64,000 nucleotides of DNA from positions 178,912 to 242,911 of the forward strand of contig CAJTIU010000005.1 of NCBI GenBank assembly GCA_910576335.1, given 5' to 3'. This stretch comes from Lachnospiraceae bacterium (GTDB taxonomy: Bacteria > Bacillota > Clostridia > Lachnospirales > Lachnospiraceae). The notes beneath the pieces were generated by a model. That model saw only the letters and a list, made by a program, of their open reading frames with translations. It was not told the DNA's origin and ran no database searches. Each line of letters begins with the position of its first letter. Position 1 is the stretch's first letter. The translations under genes were made by a program, and so were the position numbers. This document shows, in pieces, positions 28,501 through 37,500 of this stretch.

Positions 28501-31500
28501 AGATTGAAGCAATGTCCCCGGAAATGAAGGTGGCTCTTGGCATCCAGGGCATGACCACGGACGAAATCAAATCCGGCTTACTGGATGGTTCCATTCAGTT
28601 GCCAGTGACCGCTGATACAGAAAAAGCAAACAGTGATATTGAGAAGATTAAAGGCAATAAGATTGATGATAAAAACTTTAGCGTCAATGCAAATACAAGC
28701 CAGGCTGAGAATTCATTGGCAAGTATAAGGAATTACTTGTCTGCAATTACGAGTAAAGAAGTGACGGTTACAGTAAATAAGGTAACAAATAACCGATCCA
28801 CCCATAGTACGGGGAAAGGTGGAAGTCCTGCAGATGGTGGTGTTTCTGTAAACGGTACTGCACATGCTCATGGAACTGCCTTTGCAAATGGTAGCTGGGG
28901 TAATCCATCACCGGGAAAGAAACTTGTAGGTGAATTAGGTACAGAGATAGTTGTCAACCCTCATACTGGCAGATGGTTTACTGTAGGGGATAATGGGGCT
29001 GAATTTGCTGAGATACCAAAAAATGCAATTGTCTTCAATCATTTACAGTCAGAAAGTCTTTTGAAGAAAGGGTATGCTGACGGAAGAGGACAGTCATTAG
29101 CAACTGGTACTGCACTTGCAAGTGGTACTGCGTTATCTGGCGGTAGTGGTAAATTTAATGCCGGAGGTAGTGGTTCCTCTGCAAATTCCAACACTTCCAA
29201 TACAATAAAACCAAATTTCAACAATAATGATAACTCCAAATCAAAGGATAAATCAAAAAAGGAAACCAAACAGACTTTTGACTGGATTGAGCGTAAACTG
29301 GAACGTCTGCAGCAGGTAATTGACTATACCAAGGCAAAATTCGAAAATCTGTTTACTATAAAGAAGAAAAATTCAAACCTTACTAAACAGATTAAACAGA
29401 CTACCAGTCTTTTAAAAGCCAATCAGAAGGCTGAAAAAGCTTATGCAAAAAAGGCATCCGAAGTTACCATTTATAAAGATAAAAATGGAAAACGGGATAA
29501 AAAGAAAGATACTGCAATCAAGAAAAAGATTCAAAGCGGCGCTTACAACATTAAGGACTATGATGAAAAGACTGCCGAGAAGATTAATAAGTACAAAGAG
29601 TATTATGACAAACGTTATAATGCAAAGAAGCAGGTACAGGAGCTTAAGACGCAGAAGCGTGAACTGAAAGAACAGAAATACCAGCTTCGTGTAGACAACT
29701 CAAATAACAGGATTGAGATGTATGATGCAAAGGCAAGTCTCACTACAGATTACAAGAAAAATAATAGGTATGCTGATAAACAGATTGCACATACAAAATC
29801 TTCCTACGATTATCAGATCAAGATTGCAAAGCTGACAAAGGATACTGTAAAAGTTAAAACGCTTGAAGCACAGCGCGAGAAGGAAATTATTGAATTACAG
29901 AAGAAGAAATTCGATAATATCCAAACGTATTACGAGAATCAGATATCCCTCTTACAGGCCAGGGAGAATGAAATCAAAGACCAGGCTGACATACTCGAAG
30001 CAAAAGGAATGACATTAAATGCAAACGTGTATGTTGACCAGATCTATTATGAGAAGAAAAACCTGGAGCAGTTACAGAAGTCAAAGGCAGAACTGGAATC
30101 ACAGCTTTCAAAAATCACTGAGGGTACGGAAGAATGGTATGAATGCAAATCTGCAATTGCGGATGTCAATTCTGAGATTGCTGACTGTACCAAGAACATA
30201 GCCGAAATGAATTCAAGTATGACAGGCCTTGCAGATAATTTCCACAATAAAATGATGGAAGCCGGGAACCGTATCATAGATACCATGGACTGGTCTGCAA
30301 GCCTTATGGATGATAAGGATCTGTTTAATTCCGAAACAGGGAAGATTACGGATGAAGGGCTTGCTACATTGGGTTCTTATGTAAGTAATTACAATACATC
30401 CAGTGGAATGTCTGATATGTACAGAAAGCTCGTGGAAAATCTTGAAAGTAATTATAATGCCGGCAATCTCTCATTCGTAGATTCCAATGGTTTAAGACGT
30501 TCTTACAACTCCATGGAAGAATTCAAAGCTTCTATTGAAGAGACTTATACATCATGGAGAGATCAGATTTCCGAAACCAATGACTATGAGAGTAAATCTA
30601 TAGAAATGATGAGGAAACTGAGAGAAAGTGAATTATCTGCTTTACGTGAATTGATAGATGCCAAAAAGGAAGCTCTTAATGCCGAAAAGGATTTACATGA
30701 TTATCAGAACAGCCTGCAGGAAAAGACCAAAGACATCTCGACCATTCAGAAGCAGATTGCTGCATATAGTGGTGATACTTCTGAGGAAGGTCTTGCAAGG
30801 CTACAGAAGTTACAGGTTCAGCTATCTGACAAGGAAAAGGATCTAAAAGAGACAGAGTATGACAGATATATTTCTGATCAGCAGGATATGCTCGACAAAC
30901 TGTATGAGGAATATGAGAAGTCTATCACTGCCGAAATGCAGAATGTGGAAAAGCTCTTACAGGATGCCATTGAGATTGCAAAGAACAACGTTGATCTTAT
31001 CACAGAAATCCATGACGAATATACGGAAAAGTATGACTATAATGGACGTTTTGACAATATCGAAGATGGGATTAATCATATTGTCAATGATTCGAAAGAG
31101 GATATCGGTAATGAATTAAAGGATAATGCCAATGAAGGGGTTGCGCCTGGAACAAATGAGACAACCATTTCCAAAACAGAACTGCTTGAATCGGTCAAAA
31201 ATGAAATTCCAAAGCTTGTAGAAACGGTAAAAAATGCTATAAAGTTACCGGAGGTTGCAAAGAAAGAGAAACCAACTGCTGTCACAACAAAGCCGCTTAA
31301 AAGCAAAAATACTTCTGATAAGAAAAAGGAAGAGCCAAAGAAAAGTTCTGACACTCCAAAGAGCAGCGGTGATGGAAAGATCAAAGTCGGGGACAAGGTT
31401 AAGTTTGAGAAGGGTAAGTATTATGCAAGCTCTTCCGGTACTGGAGCTTCGGGCAATCAGAAACTTGGTAAGAAGGTTTACATTGCGAAGATTGTAAAGG

Positions 31501-31955
31501 ATGCAAAATACCCTTACTGCATTAGTACAAGCAAGAATATCAAGGACGGTCTTGGATGGGTCAAGAAGAACCAGTTATCCGGATTTAAGGATGGCGGTAT
31601 TGCGAGACTTATAAAAGGCAAAGGCGAGGATGGAATTGCAATGGTACGGAATGGGGAAGGTCTGATTCCTCCTGAGAATGTATCAAAGATACAGGATTTA
31701 ATAGATGCAGTCCCGGCTGCCAGTGATGCCATGAAGAGTATTAGTAACTTTCCACCTAATGCACAGATCATAAAAATACCTACTACTCCTCCAAGTGCAG
31801 AATTTGTCTTTAATATTGACATGAACAGTGTAACTAATCCGGATGAGTTTCTAAGGACATTAAAGACGGACAAGAAACTTCAGAGAGGTATATGTGCAGT
31901 TACGACTGACAAAATGTATGGTGGTGGAAGACTTGGAGTAAATACGTTTGTGTAA
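25590..31955 (+). CDS. Tape measure protein, 3' exon
   Basis: 2,121 codons, in phase with exon 1 if joined after codon 1,022, giving about 3,143 residues. A hydrophobic segment (NPLTWVAGATALVTGIYNKW) lies near residue 115 of this part. Long coiled coils follow. Near 1,110-1,150 is the tape-measure motif GELGTEIVVNPHTGRWFTVG. Lys-rich coiled coil runs to about 1,860. Near 1,928-1,990 is an SH3b-like module (IKVGDKVKFEKGKYY), then a GGIARLIKGKGEDGIAMV tail. The first ~150 codons are more AT-rich than the rest, a sign of mosaicism. An ATG at 25587 could be used if splicing fails. Confidence 0.87.
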   Translation, partial: SLNDIGKYLDFIKAIKGIDKKADIVNQAETLAGIINDIGNIEDVEKIFSISKISKEVGEAALNRSNLANQLNNIVDATTGLTEGEKVLSKLSDEGNKATNVFKGLGTQLLSLAKNPLTWVAGATALVTGIYNKWKKYKQDLIDSSTETTTAWNESNNTLQEQINKYKELKSQLNSGTLTPTEEYETRQQILDIQMQISDQYGDQAANIDLVNGSLQTQLSLLQQISSENAKTELNENRSEYKDASKEMTKERRYILGGTGSVNYKGHDDLRKDVEDIAESFEKEGIHLEETGDGSGIKTILFDGDASQAEETINALMNKIEELKSKYTDDDSINILDSILNQSEVSLNNNKEILDNYQNNYKTFLRMDMFSKGTGKGSVADVFNQYTEAVEKYNEALSSGDQNTINKARSDFSAISEDVDALLSKSENSKFSTLFDDITDQLNTVGIKSMEFQEALSGNANTKNQFHSLSDGIKDASDGLKFLKLDAVDAMKAIVTAGEQTGESELWTLAEAWGITAESSREEIQEFIDVLSQAGLVSSEVGTSAESASKSFESFSTSVQKTVSDYATLKSIMSESVSGAGISSDNVDAFRAMFGADADKALEETVNGYHLNRKALGELQAQMGEMAKTDYLSALSDQYTELQNIEAQISTFELLGQDTSGLEASRNGILDNISSLHELQNQYESATSAYQQWQSSMSGGEEGDMYDSIYGNLDDVKALYDKGLTGTNKFREFTDLMSNEDLSNASNEEIVAAYEKALPKIKRYFTEGQDGAQNFLEDVQNLNSEWAHMNDDGSWDIDFDDQKVADKLGIDVEAVQAIMKKLSDYGFDINLENPTASMKKLKSEAESAEKTLGELGDNVKVDLNADSFEEVDTQISSLKEYIDGIEGSDLDLDVKTDKLNAANTILEYLISRKKQLGEKEGVDVEINIDESQLQAGYTILGRLRDNLQNLHGEVDVDTVNVQTAINTCVEQIEAMSPEMKVALGIQGMTTDEIKSGLLDGSIQLPVTADTEKANSDIEKIKGNKIDDKNFSVNANTSQAENSLASIRNYLSAITSKEVTVTVNKVTNNRSTHSTGKGGSPADGGVSVNGTAHAHGTAFANGSWGNPSPGKKLVGELGTEIVVNPHTGRWFTVGDNGAEFAEIPKNAIVFNHLQSESLLKKGYADGRGQSLATGTALASGTALSGGSGKFNAGGSGSSANSNTSNTIKPNFNNNDNSKSKDKSKKETKQTFDWIERKLERLQQVIDYTKAKFENLFTIKKKNSNLTKQIKQTTSLLKANQKAEKAYAKKASEVTIYKDKNGKRDKKKDTAIKKKIQSGAYNIKDYDEKTAEKINKYKEYYDKRYNAKKQVQELKTQKRELKEQKYQLRVDNSNNRIEMYDAKASLTTDYKKNNRYADKQIAHTKSSYDYQIKIAKLTKDTVKVKTLEAQREKEIIELQKKKFDNIQTYYENQISLLQARENEIKDQADILEAKGMTLNANVYVDQIYYEKKNLEQLQKSKAELESQLSKITEGTEEWYECKSAIADVNSEIADCTKNIAEMNSSMTGLADNFHNKMMEAGNRIIDTMDWSASLMDDKDLFNSETGKITDEGLATLGSYVSNYNTSSGMSDMYRKLVENLESNYNAGNLSFVDSNGLRRSYNSMEEFKASIEETYTSWRDQISETNDYESKSIEMMRKLRESELSALRELIDAKKEALNAEKDLHDYQNSLQEKTKDISTIQKQIAAYSGDTSEEGLARLQKLQVQLSDKEKDLKETEYDRYISDQQDMLDKLYEEYEKSITAEMQNVEKLLQDAIEIAKNNVDLITEIHDEYTEKYDYNGRFDNIEDGINHIVNDSKEDIGNELKDNANEGVAPGTNETTISKTELLESVKNEIPKLVETVKNAIKLPEVAKKEKPTAVTTKPLKSKNTSDKKKEEPKKSSDTPKSSGDGKIKVGDKVKFEKGKYYASSSGTGASGNQKLGKKVYIAKIVKDAKYPYCISTSKNIKDGLGWVKKNQLSGFKDGGIARLIKGKGEDGIAMVRNGEGLIPPENVSKIQDLIDAVPAASDAMKSISNFPPNAQIIKIPTTPPSAEFVFNIDMNSVTNPDEFLRTLKTDKKLQRGICAVTTDKMYGGGRLGVNTFV

Positions 31956-32026
31956 AATAGAGAAGGGTGTCTTTAATGGCACTCTTCTACCCTATTATTA
32001 TAAAAGAAAGAAATGGAGATAAATGT

Positions 32027-32332
32027 ATGGAAAATAATAATAGATATTTTGAAATTGCTACTACTATTCTGAGTATAATTATTGCAAAAGGCCTTACTGT
32101 AAGAGAAGCACAGGAGGTACTTAAAATTTGTGGCAATCTGATTTTGGATACAAAAGTAAATGGAGTATGTAAAGATGAAAATGTAACTTGTATTTATAAT
32201 AACAATAGTGGTGCAGATAAAAAACAGTTAGATAATAATCCAGAGATTAGCTCGGACTTTATTGATGTACAATTGCAGTCATATTCTAAACTCTTAAAGT
32301 CGGGTATTATAGAAGCAGCAGTGGGCGAGTAA
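32027..32332 (+). CDS. Small protein, paralogue of the gene at 16139
   Basis: 101 residues from ATG 32027 (site GGAGATAAATGT). Its first 45 residues share the pattern I..TI..I...KGLT.R.AQ....C with the protein at 16139-16387. The tail is Asn/Asp-rich and ends SYSKLLKSGIIEAAVGE. The pair brackets the tape measure gene. Confidence 0.6.
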   Translation: MENNNRYFEIATTILSIIIAKGLTVREAQEVLKICGNLILDTKVNGVCKDENVTCIYNNNSGADKKQLDNNPEISSDFIDVQLQSYSKLLKSGIIEAAVGE

Positions 32333-32445
32333 GATAATCCAAGATAAACGTATAAAATATTTTCATTAAACAAACGTTCTGACTGTTTTATTGTCAAAAT
32401 TTGGTATATAATGTAATTATCAATACTGAATGGTGGGAATAATAT

Positions 32446-33220
32446 ATGCAAATACCAATTAGAGATTTAAAACAAGAGTTAAAATCTAATAGTGATGAAT
32501 GTAAAAATGTATTATCATATGATCATACAATTATATCAAAATCTGTGTTTTGGGTTATTCTCAAAATTGATAAATAAATTTGAAAAATCCAAATCGTATC
32601 AAACAGGGTTATTTGTAAAAAGTATTAGTGACTGGTTAGACAGAAAAGACGATAACCGTCCTTTAGATGGTTCTATAAAAAACATCTCTCCAGGTGATAT
32701 TTATATGGTTGATTGGAATATAGGATATTCTCCTGAACTTTCTTACGAGCATCCCTGTGTTGTTATAGAAGTACTTGACGATTTTATTTTTACATTACCA
32801 GTATCAGGACAAAAAGCATATATAAATATTGGATACCATCCTCAAAGAAATAAAGAAGGTGACAGAAATTATAGACTCGTAGATGTAGATGATGGTTTTA
32901 ATAAAGAATGTGTAATTCATATGAATCAAGCAAAAACTATCAGTAAAACGAGAATATTATACAAAATGGGGACTCTATCATTAGATGAAAACGGTAAATC
33001 TTTACTATTTAACGAAATAAAATTTGAATTAATCAACAAATATTTTTCCAATGAATATAATAGTATATTAGAGGAAAATAATATATATAAGAAAAAACTT
33101 GAATATCTTTCCGAGCAGAGAAAGAGAAACCAGTCGAGAGCAGACAAATTAAGAAATGAAAATACCCGGTTACAGGATAAAATAAGTGAACTGGAATCAA
33201 TTCTTGACACTTCGTTATAA
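32446..33220 (+). pseudogene. PemK/MazF-like gene with apparent frameshift
   Basis: ATG 32446 has a site (GGTGGG) but runs only 43 codons, to a stop near 32575. From about 32492 the next frame continues to 33220 and holds the toxin fold: GDIYMVDWNIGYSPELSYEH, PCVVIEVLDDFIFTLPVSG, then NKECVIHMNQAKTISKTRIL. A ~45-residue coiled coil follows. A start at 32492 has no ribosome site. Removing one base near TGTTTTGGG would join the two frames, so a frameshift is likely. Programmed frameshifting or a sequencing error are the alternatives. Confidence 0.55.
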
Positions 33221-33232
33221 TTGTGGTATTAT
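33204..33232 (+). promoter_or_regulatory. Sigma-A promoter for a noncoding transcript
   Basis: -35 TTGACA, 17-bp spacer, -10 TATTAT. It lies over the last codons of the PemK-like frame and points into a stretch with no gene. Confidence 0.75.
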
Positions 33233-33238
33233 AACAAC

Positions 33239-33367
33239 ATATACAAAAACTATTCTTTTGTATACGTATAGCAAGATTTATTTAAAAATAAATTACTTGC
33301 AAGTTTTAGAGGATTGAACCTTTTTGGTTCACAGGGACTTCTTCGACATACGGAAGAGTCCTTTTTA
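33239..33367 (+). ncRNA. Candidate phage small RNA
   Basis: About 125 nt from the expected start of the promoter at 33204 to a terminator. Four hairpins in a row: ATACAAAA / TTTTGTAT (33241-33263), GCAAG...CTTGC with an inner TTTATTT/AAATAAA (33271-33300), GAACC / GGTTC (33316-33330), and GGACTTCTTC / GGAAGAGTCC plus TTTTT (33335-33366). No open frame with a ribosome site lies inside. Confidence 0.6.
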
Positions 33368-33392
33368 TTATCTTAAGATAAGATATTTTAAA

Positions 33393-33430
33393 GAGCAGTC
33401 AGAGTAACACAATACTCTCCTGTTCTTTTA
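33393..33430 (+). terminator. Second copy of the GAGCAG terminator
   Basis: Near-identical to 21099-21135 with a different loop (ACACAA) and one changed arm base. It stands just before the next gene. Confidence 0.8.
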
Positions 33431-33463
33431 TTATGCACATTTTCAAGGAAAGGACGTGATCAA

Positions 33464-33727
33464 ATGTTGGGATTAAGGAAAAAGGAACTACGCAGTATAG
33501 AAAAAGTTATTTATGAAAATGAGATCAAGCGGCTTACGAAAGAACGTAATGAATATATGACTAAGTATGAAACCGCAAATATGTATAAAGACGAGTATGA
33601 AGAACTTGCAAGTGATTACAGGCGAAAGAATATAGAACTAGATGAATTGAAAAGACGGACTGAGGAACTGAACCAGGAACTTGAAATTATGATTGAAAGA
33701 CTAAAAAGAAATTTGATTAGGTGGTGA
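33464..33727 (+). CDS. Coiled-coil protein upstream of Dit
   Basis: 87 residues, nearly all one heptad-repeat helix rich in Glu, Lys and Arg. The site AAGGAAAGGACGTG precedes the ATG. It lies 4 bp before the Dit gene, so it is a tail-module protein, perhaps a tape-measure chaperone or tail-tip linker. I do not recognise a family. Confidence 0.55.
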   Translation: MLGLRKKELRSIEKVIYENEIKRLTKERNEYMTKYETANMYKDEYEELASDYRRKNIELDELKRRTEELNQELEIMIERLKRNLIRW

Positions 33728-33731
33728 GTGT

Positions 33732-34520
33732 ATGTTTGCGACAGATTTTTTATTTGATGGAAACCAGGCAAGCGATTTTGACTTAATTATAGGTTCTTTT
33801 GATAGTGAAGTTGAAACCGCTACTGGTGGTGAAATTGAATTTAACACTGTCAAAACACCTAACAAAAATACATTTGATTTTTATGGTGCAGAATTTAATA
33901 CTATTTTAACATGGAATTTTTCTGTAATAAAAAATCCATATACACATAATCATGGTGATTTGTATTTTGATCAATATGAAGAAAGCCAGATAGCTAAATG
34001 GTTGCTCAGAACTGATGGTTATAAATGGTTCCGTTTTTTGCAAGATGGATATGAAGATATATTTTACAGAGTTCAGGTCAATATGAAACCTCATCAAGTA
34101 TGGGGTAAAACTGTTGGTTTTGACTTAGAAGTAAAATCTAACTGCGGTTATGGATTTACAGAAAAGAAAATCAGAAGGTATACTTTAAATTCCAATAATC
34201 CAATTAAATTAAATATAAATTGTGACATACTGGACTACATACTCCCTTGTGTTTCGGTTACTGGTTCTGGTGACTTTTATATCAGTAATGATAGTGATAT
34301 TCTGCAAAATAAATCTATAGATCAATCCACGCAATTATTCAATGTAAGCAACGTTGTTGTAATGGATTCAGATACTGACCAAATTACAGGTGTATTACCA
34401 CAGAATTTTAACTGGTATTTTTTAAGATTGGTAGATGGAGTAAATGTTATTACAACTAATTCAGAAAACGATATCAGTGTTGAAATTGTATATAGAGAAC
34501 CAAGGAGGGTAATTGTATGA
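33732..34520 (+). CDS. Distal tail protein (Dit)
   Basis: 262 residues. The N-terminal domain starts with the Dit-like MFATDFLFDGNQASDFDLI and a TNFNTV-like strand (EIEFNTVKTPNKN). It continues through KWLLRTDGYKWFRFLQDGYE and VWGKTVGFDLEVKSNCGYGF, the usual strand order of siphophage Dit N-domains. A C-terminal galectin-like part follows. Dit forms the hub at the tail end. It overlaps the tail-tip gene by 4 bp. Confidence 0.75.
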   Translation: MFATDFLFDGNQASDFDLIIGSFDSEVETATGGEIEFNTVKTPNKNTFDFYGAEFNTILTWNFSVIKNPYTHNHGDLYFDQYEESQIAKWLLRTDGYKWFRFLQDGYEDIFYRVQVNMKPHQVWGKTVGFDLEVKSNCGYGFTEKKIRRYTLNSNNPIKLNINCDILDYILPCVSVTGSGDFYISNDSDILQNKSIDQSTQLFNVSNVVVMDSDTDQITGVLPQNFNWYFLRLVDGVNVITTNSENDISVEIVYREPRRVIV

Positions 34521-37500
34521 TATGTAAACCTTATAAAATAATAAAACTTGATAGATATACTCATAAAATTCCGTCTCCTACTCTCCTCCTTATGACACGT
34601 TCTTTTGATGTAATCGGTAAAATCCCACGCTATGAAAACTGGAATATGTCATTAGTTGGGAATGGGATAGATGAAATATCTTTTACGGTCACTAAATATT
34701 TAAATGGAATTCTCAATCCCGTGTGGGATGACTTAATTGATTTGAAAGTTATAGAGGTAAGGGATTTTGGACGGTTTGAAATTACTGTCAACTATACAGA
34801 CAATACAAAGACTGAGAAAGTTGTACACGGACAATCCTTAAAAGTTGAACTTTCACAGATATATCTACATGACTTCCATGTGAATGATGAAGATGCTATG
34901 AGCATGGAAATTACGCAGTATAATGAAAACGATTTTGACACCAACGGAAATTTTATTCCAACTGTATTTTATGATGAAAACGATGAAAAACATTCTCTTT
35001 TAAACCGGGTCATAGCCGATAAAGCACCACACTGGAAGATTGGTTATGTAACTCCGTATATTACATTATCAGAAGAGGATGAACCCGAAAGCTCTGATAC
35101 ATTTCAGAGAACTTATACTGGCGAAGGTGTAAGTATATATGATTTCCTAACAGGTGACGTTGCCAAAGAAAGCAATGTCATTTTTGTTTTTGACACGATA
35201 AACAGGGAGATAAACTGCTACAGTCTGTGTGACTGTATTAAGCAGGAAACCGGAGAATTATTAGTCCAGGGAATTGGTGAGGACACAACAATTCTGGTTT
35301 CTAAGAGAAAGCTCGCAAATGAAATCGCCATTTCAAGCAATAAAGATAATGTTAAAAACTGTTTCAGAGTTGAAGGTGGGGACGAAATCATCACAGACAT
35401 GATTCGTGTAGCCAACGTAAATGGAAGCAATTATATCTATCAGTTTGCTGATTTTCAGTATAAGGATATGCCAAAAGCACTGGTTGACAAGCTTAAGAGA
35501 TACCATGAAGAAATTATTCAGCAGTCAGATACATACTACGGGGAAAATGGAATCTATACGGGGCTGTGTAAAAAATATGACGATTTAGTGTATTATGAAT
35601 CTTCCATGATGCCGGATGTAAGTATTGAGGATACTACAGCCGAAGAACAGTACACTGCCATGGTAAACAGCTTAAAGACTACCGTGATCGGAGTCTCATC
35701 CGTAAACAACTATTCCAATAATTTATTCCTTGGTGTATCCAATAATGTTGAAGCCATGGCAAATATTATGATTGATGCACGTTACAATGCAAAAATCATT
35801 GAAGGAAGTACCTCTTATAATTCCAGTACACATAAATGGACTGGGAATTTCCAGGTTACTCGTATTGCAGATGATACTGATTACTATCCAAAAACAAGTG
35901 AAGGGATGGCAGCAACTTTTGAGGTCAGTATTTCAGATGATGAACTGACTTTCACTCGTCAGAAAGTAGATAAGGCTCTTGCAAAAGGTTCCATGCTTGA
36001 TATTGATTTCGAAGTTAAAAATATGTCATCTGTAGAAATGAAAGCTTATTTTAGCCAGTATTCCTTAAACAGGCTGAAATCATTTTATGACGGATATAAT
36101 TCCTGTCTGAGTGTTTTAATGTCGTTGAATACAAAGACATCCGATACCCCATCCTCTGATACTTATACTACCTTATACGAAGAGTATCACAAAAGGATGG
36201 AAATTGTAGAATCCTTAAGGAATGAAAGACAGTTACAGGTAGATTCAATTAATGCAGAAATTGATGCACTTTTAAAAGAACAAAAAGCTTTTCAGGATAC
36301 GTGGAATTTTGAAAAATATCTTGGAACGGATCTTTATAAAATATTCTGTTCTTACCGCAGAGAGGATTCTTATGTAAATAACAATTACATTTCAGATGGT
36401 CTGTCAACTTCCGAATGTGTAACAAAAGCGAAGGAATTAATTGATGCAGCTACCAAAGAGTTGAAAAAGGCATGTGTCCTGCAACGTACTGTCACTGTAA
36501 ATCTGAATAATTTATTTGCGCTTCCCGAGTTTGAGCCTCTGTATGACAAATTTGCATTATTTAATTACATACGGATACGTACTGATGATGAAATATTAAA
36601 GCTTCGTCTGATTGGGATAGATTTCAGTGGAGATTCTGTAAGTGAAATAACTGTTACATTTTCAGAACAGATTGAATCTATAGATGGGAAAATGAGTGAT
36701 TTACAAAGTATTATACAGCAGGCAAGCAGTATGTCTACTTCTTATCCCTCTACTGCCCTACAGGCGAAAAAGGGTGAACAGGCAAAAAATACCTTTAACG
36801 AAATTTACAGCAAAGGTTTGAATGCTGCCAAAACCACGCTTTCCAATAATGACCATAATGAAGTGTCGATTACCTCTGCAGGAATCATTGGAAAGAGAAT
36901 GGACGATGAAGGATTTTATGGAGATAAACAGTTCCGTATTACCGGGAATATGTTTGCATTTACGAAGGATAACTGGAGAACTGTTGAACTTGCGATCGGG
37001 GAAACTGTTTTTCAGAATCCTCTTACAGGGGAATATGAGGAACGATATGGAATTTTTGCATCTGCAATTGTTGGGAAACTGGTTGTTGGTGAGAATATGT
37101 ATATTGGAAATCAAGATGGTACTGTAGAAATAACCGGAAAGGGAATTAAGATTACAAATGGTACAATCACATGGGGTAATGATTCTGTAAATGCCCCAGA
37201 AATGGATGACATTAATGGACTGGCAAAATCCTTAGAAGATATCAATACAAATTTTGAGCAGCTTGACGGAAGGATTCAGACATATGCCCAGTCAGATAAT
37301 CCTAAAACTGCAACAAACACAAAATGGAATGATTCAGAAAATGAAAAACATGTAAATGATGTATGGATTAATACAAGCAATGGTATTACCTATATTTTCA
37401 AAAAGACCGGAAATACATATGACTGGATGGAAACCCATGATTCTAATTTAAAATCAATTGCTATAAGCAAAGCTCAGATTTTTACAAGCAAACAGGCCAC

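Noticed and set aside
26792..31873. Long antisense frames inside the tape measure
   Set aside because: They follow the codon bias of the sense strand and lack ribosome sites.
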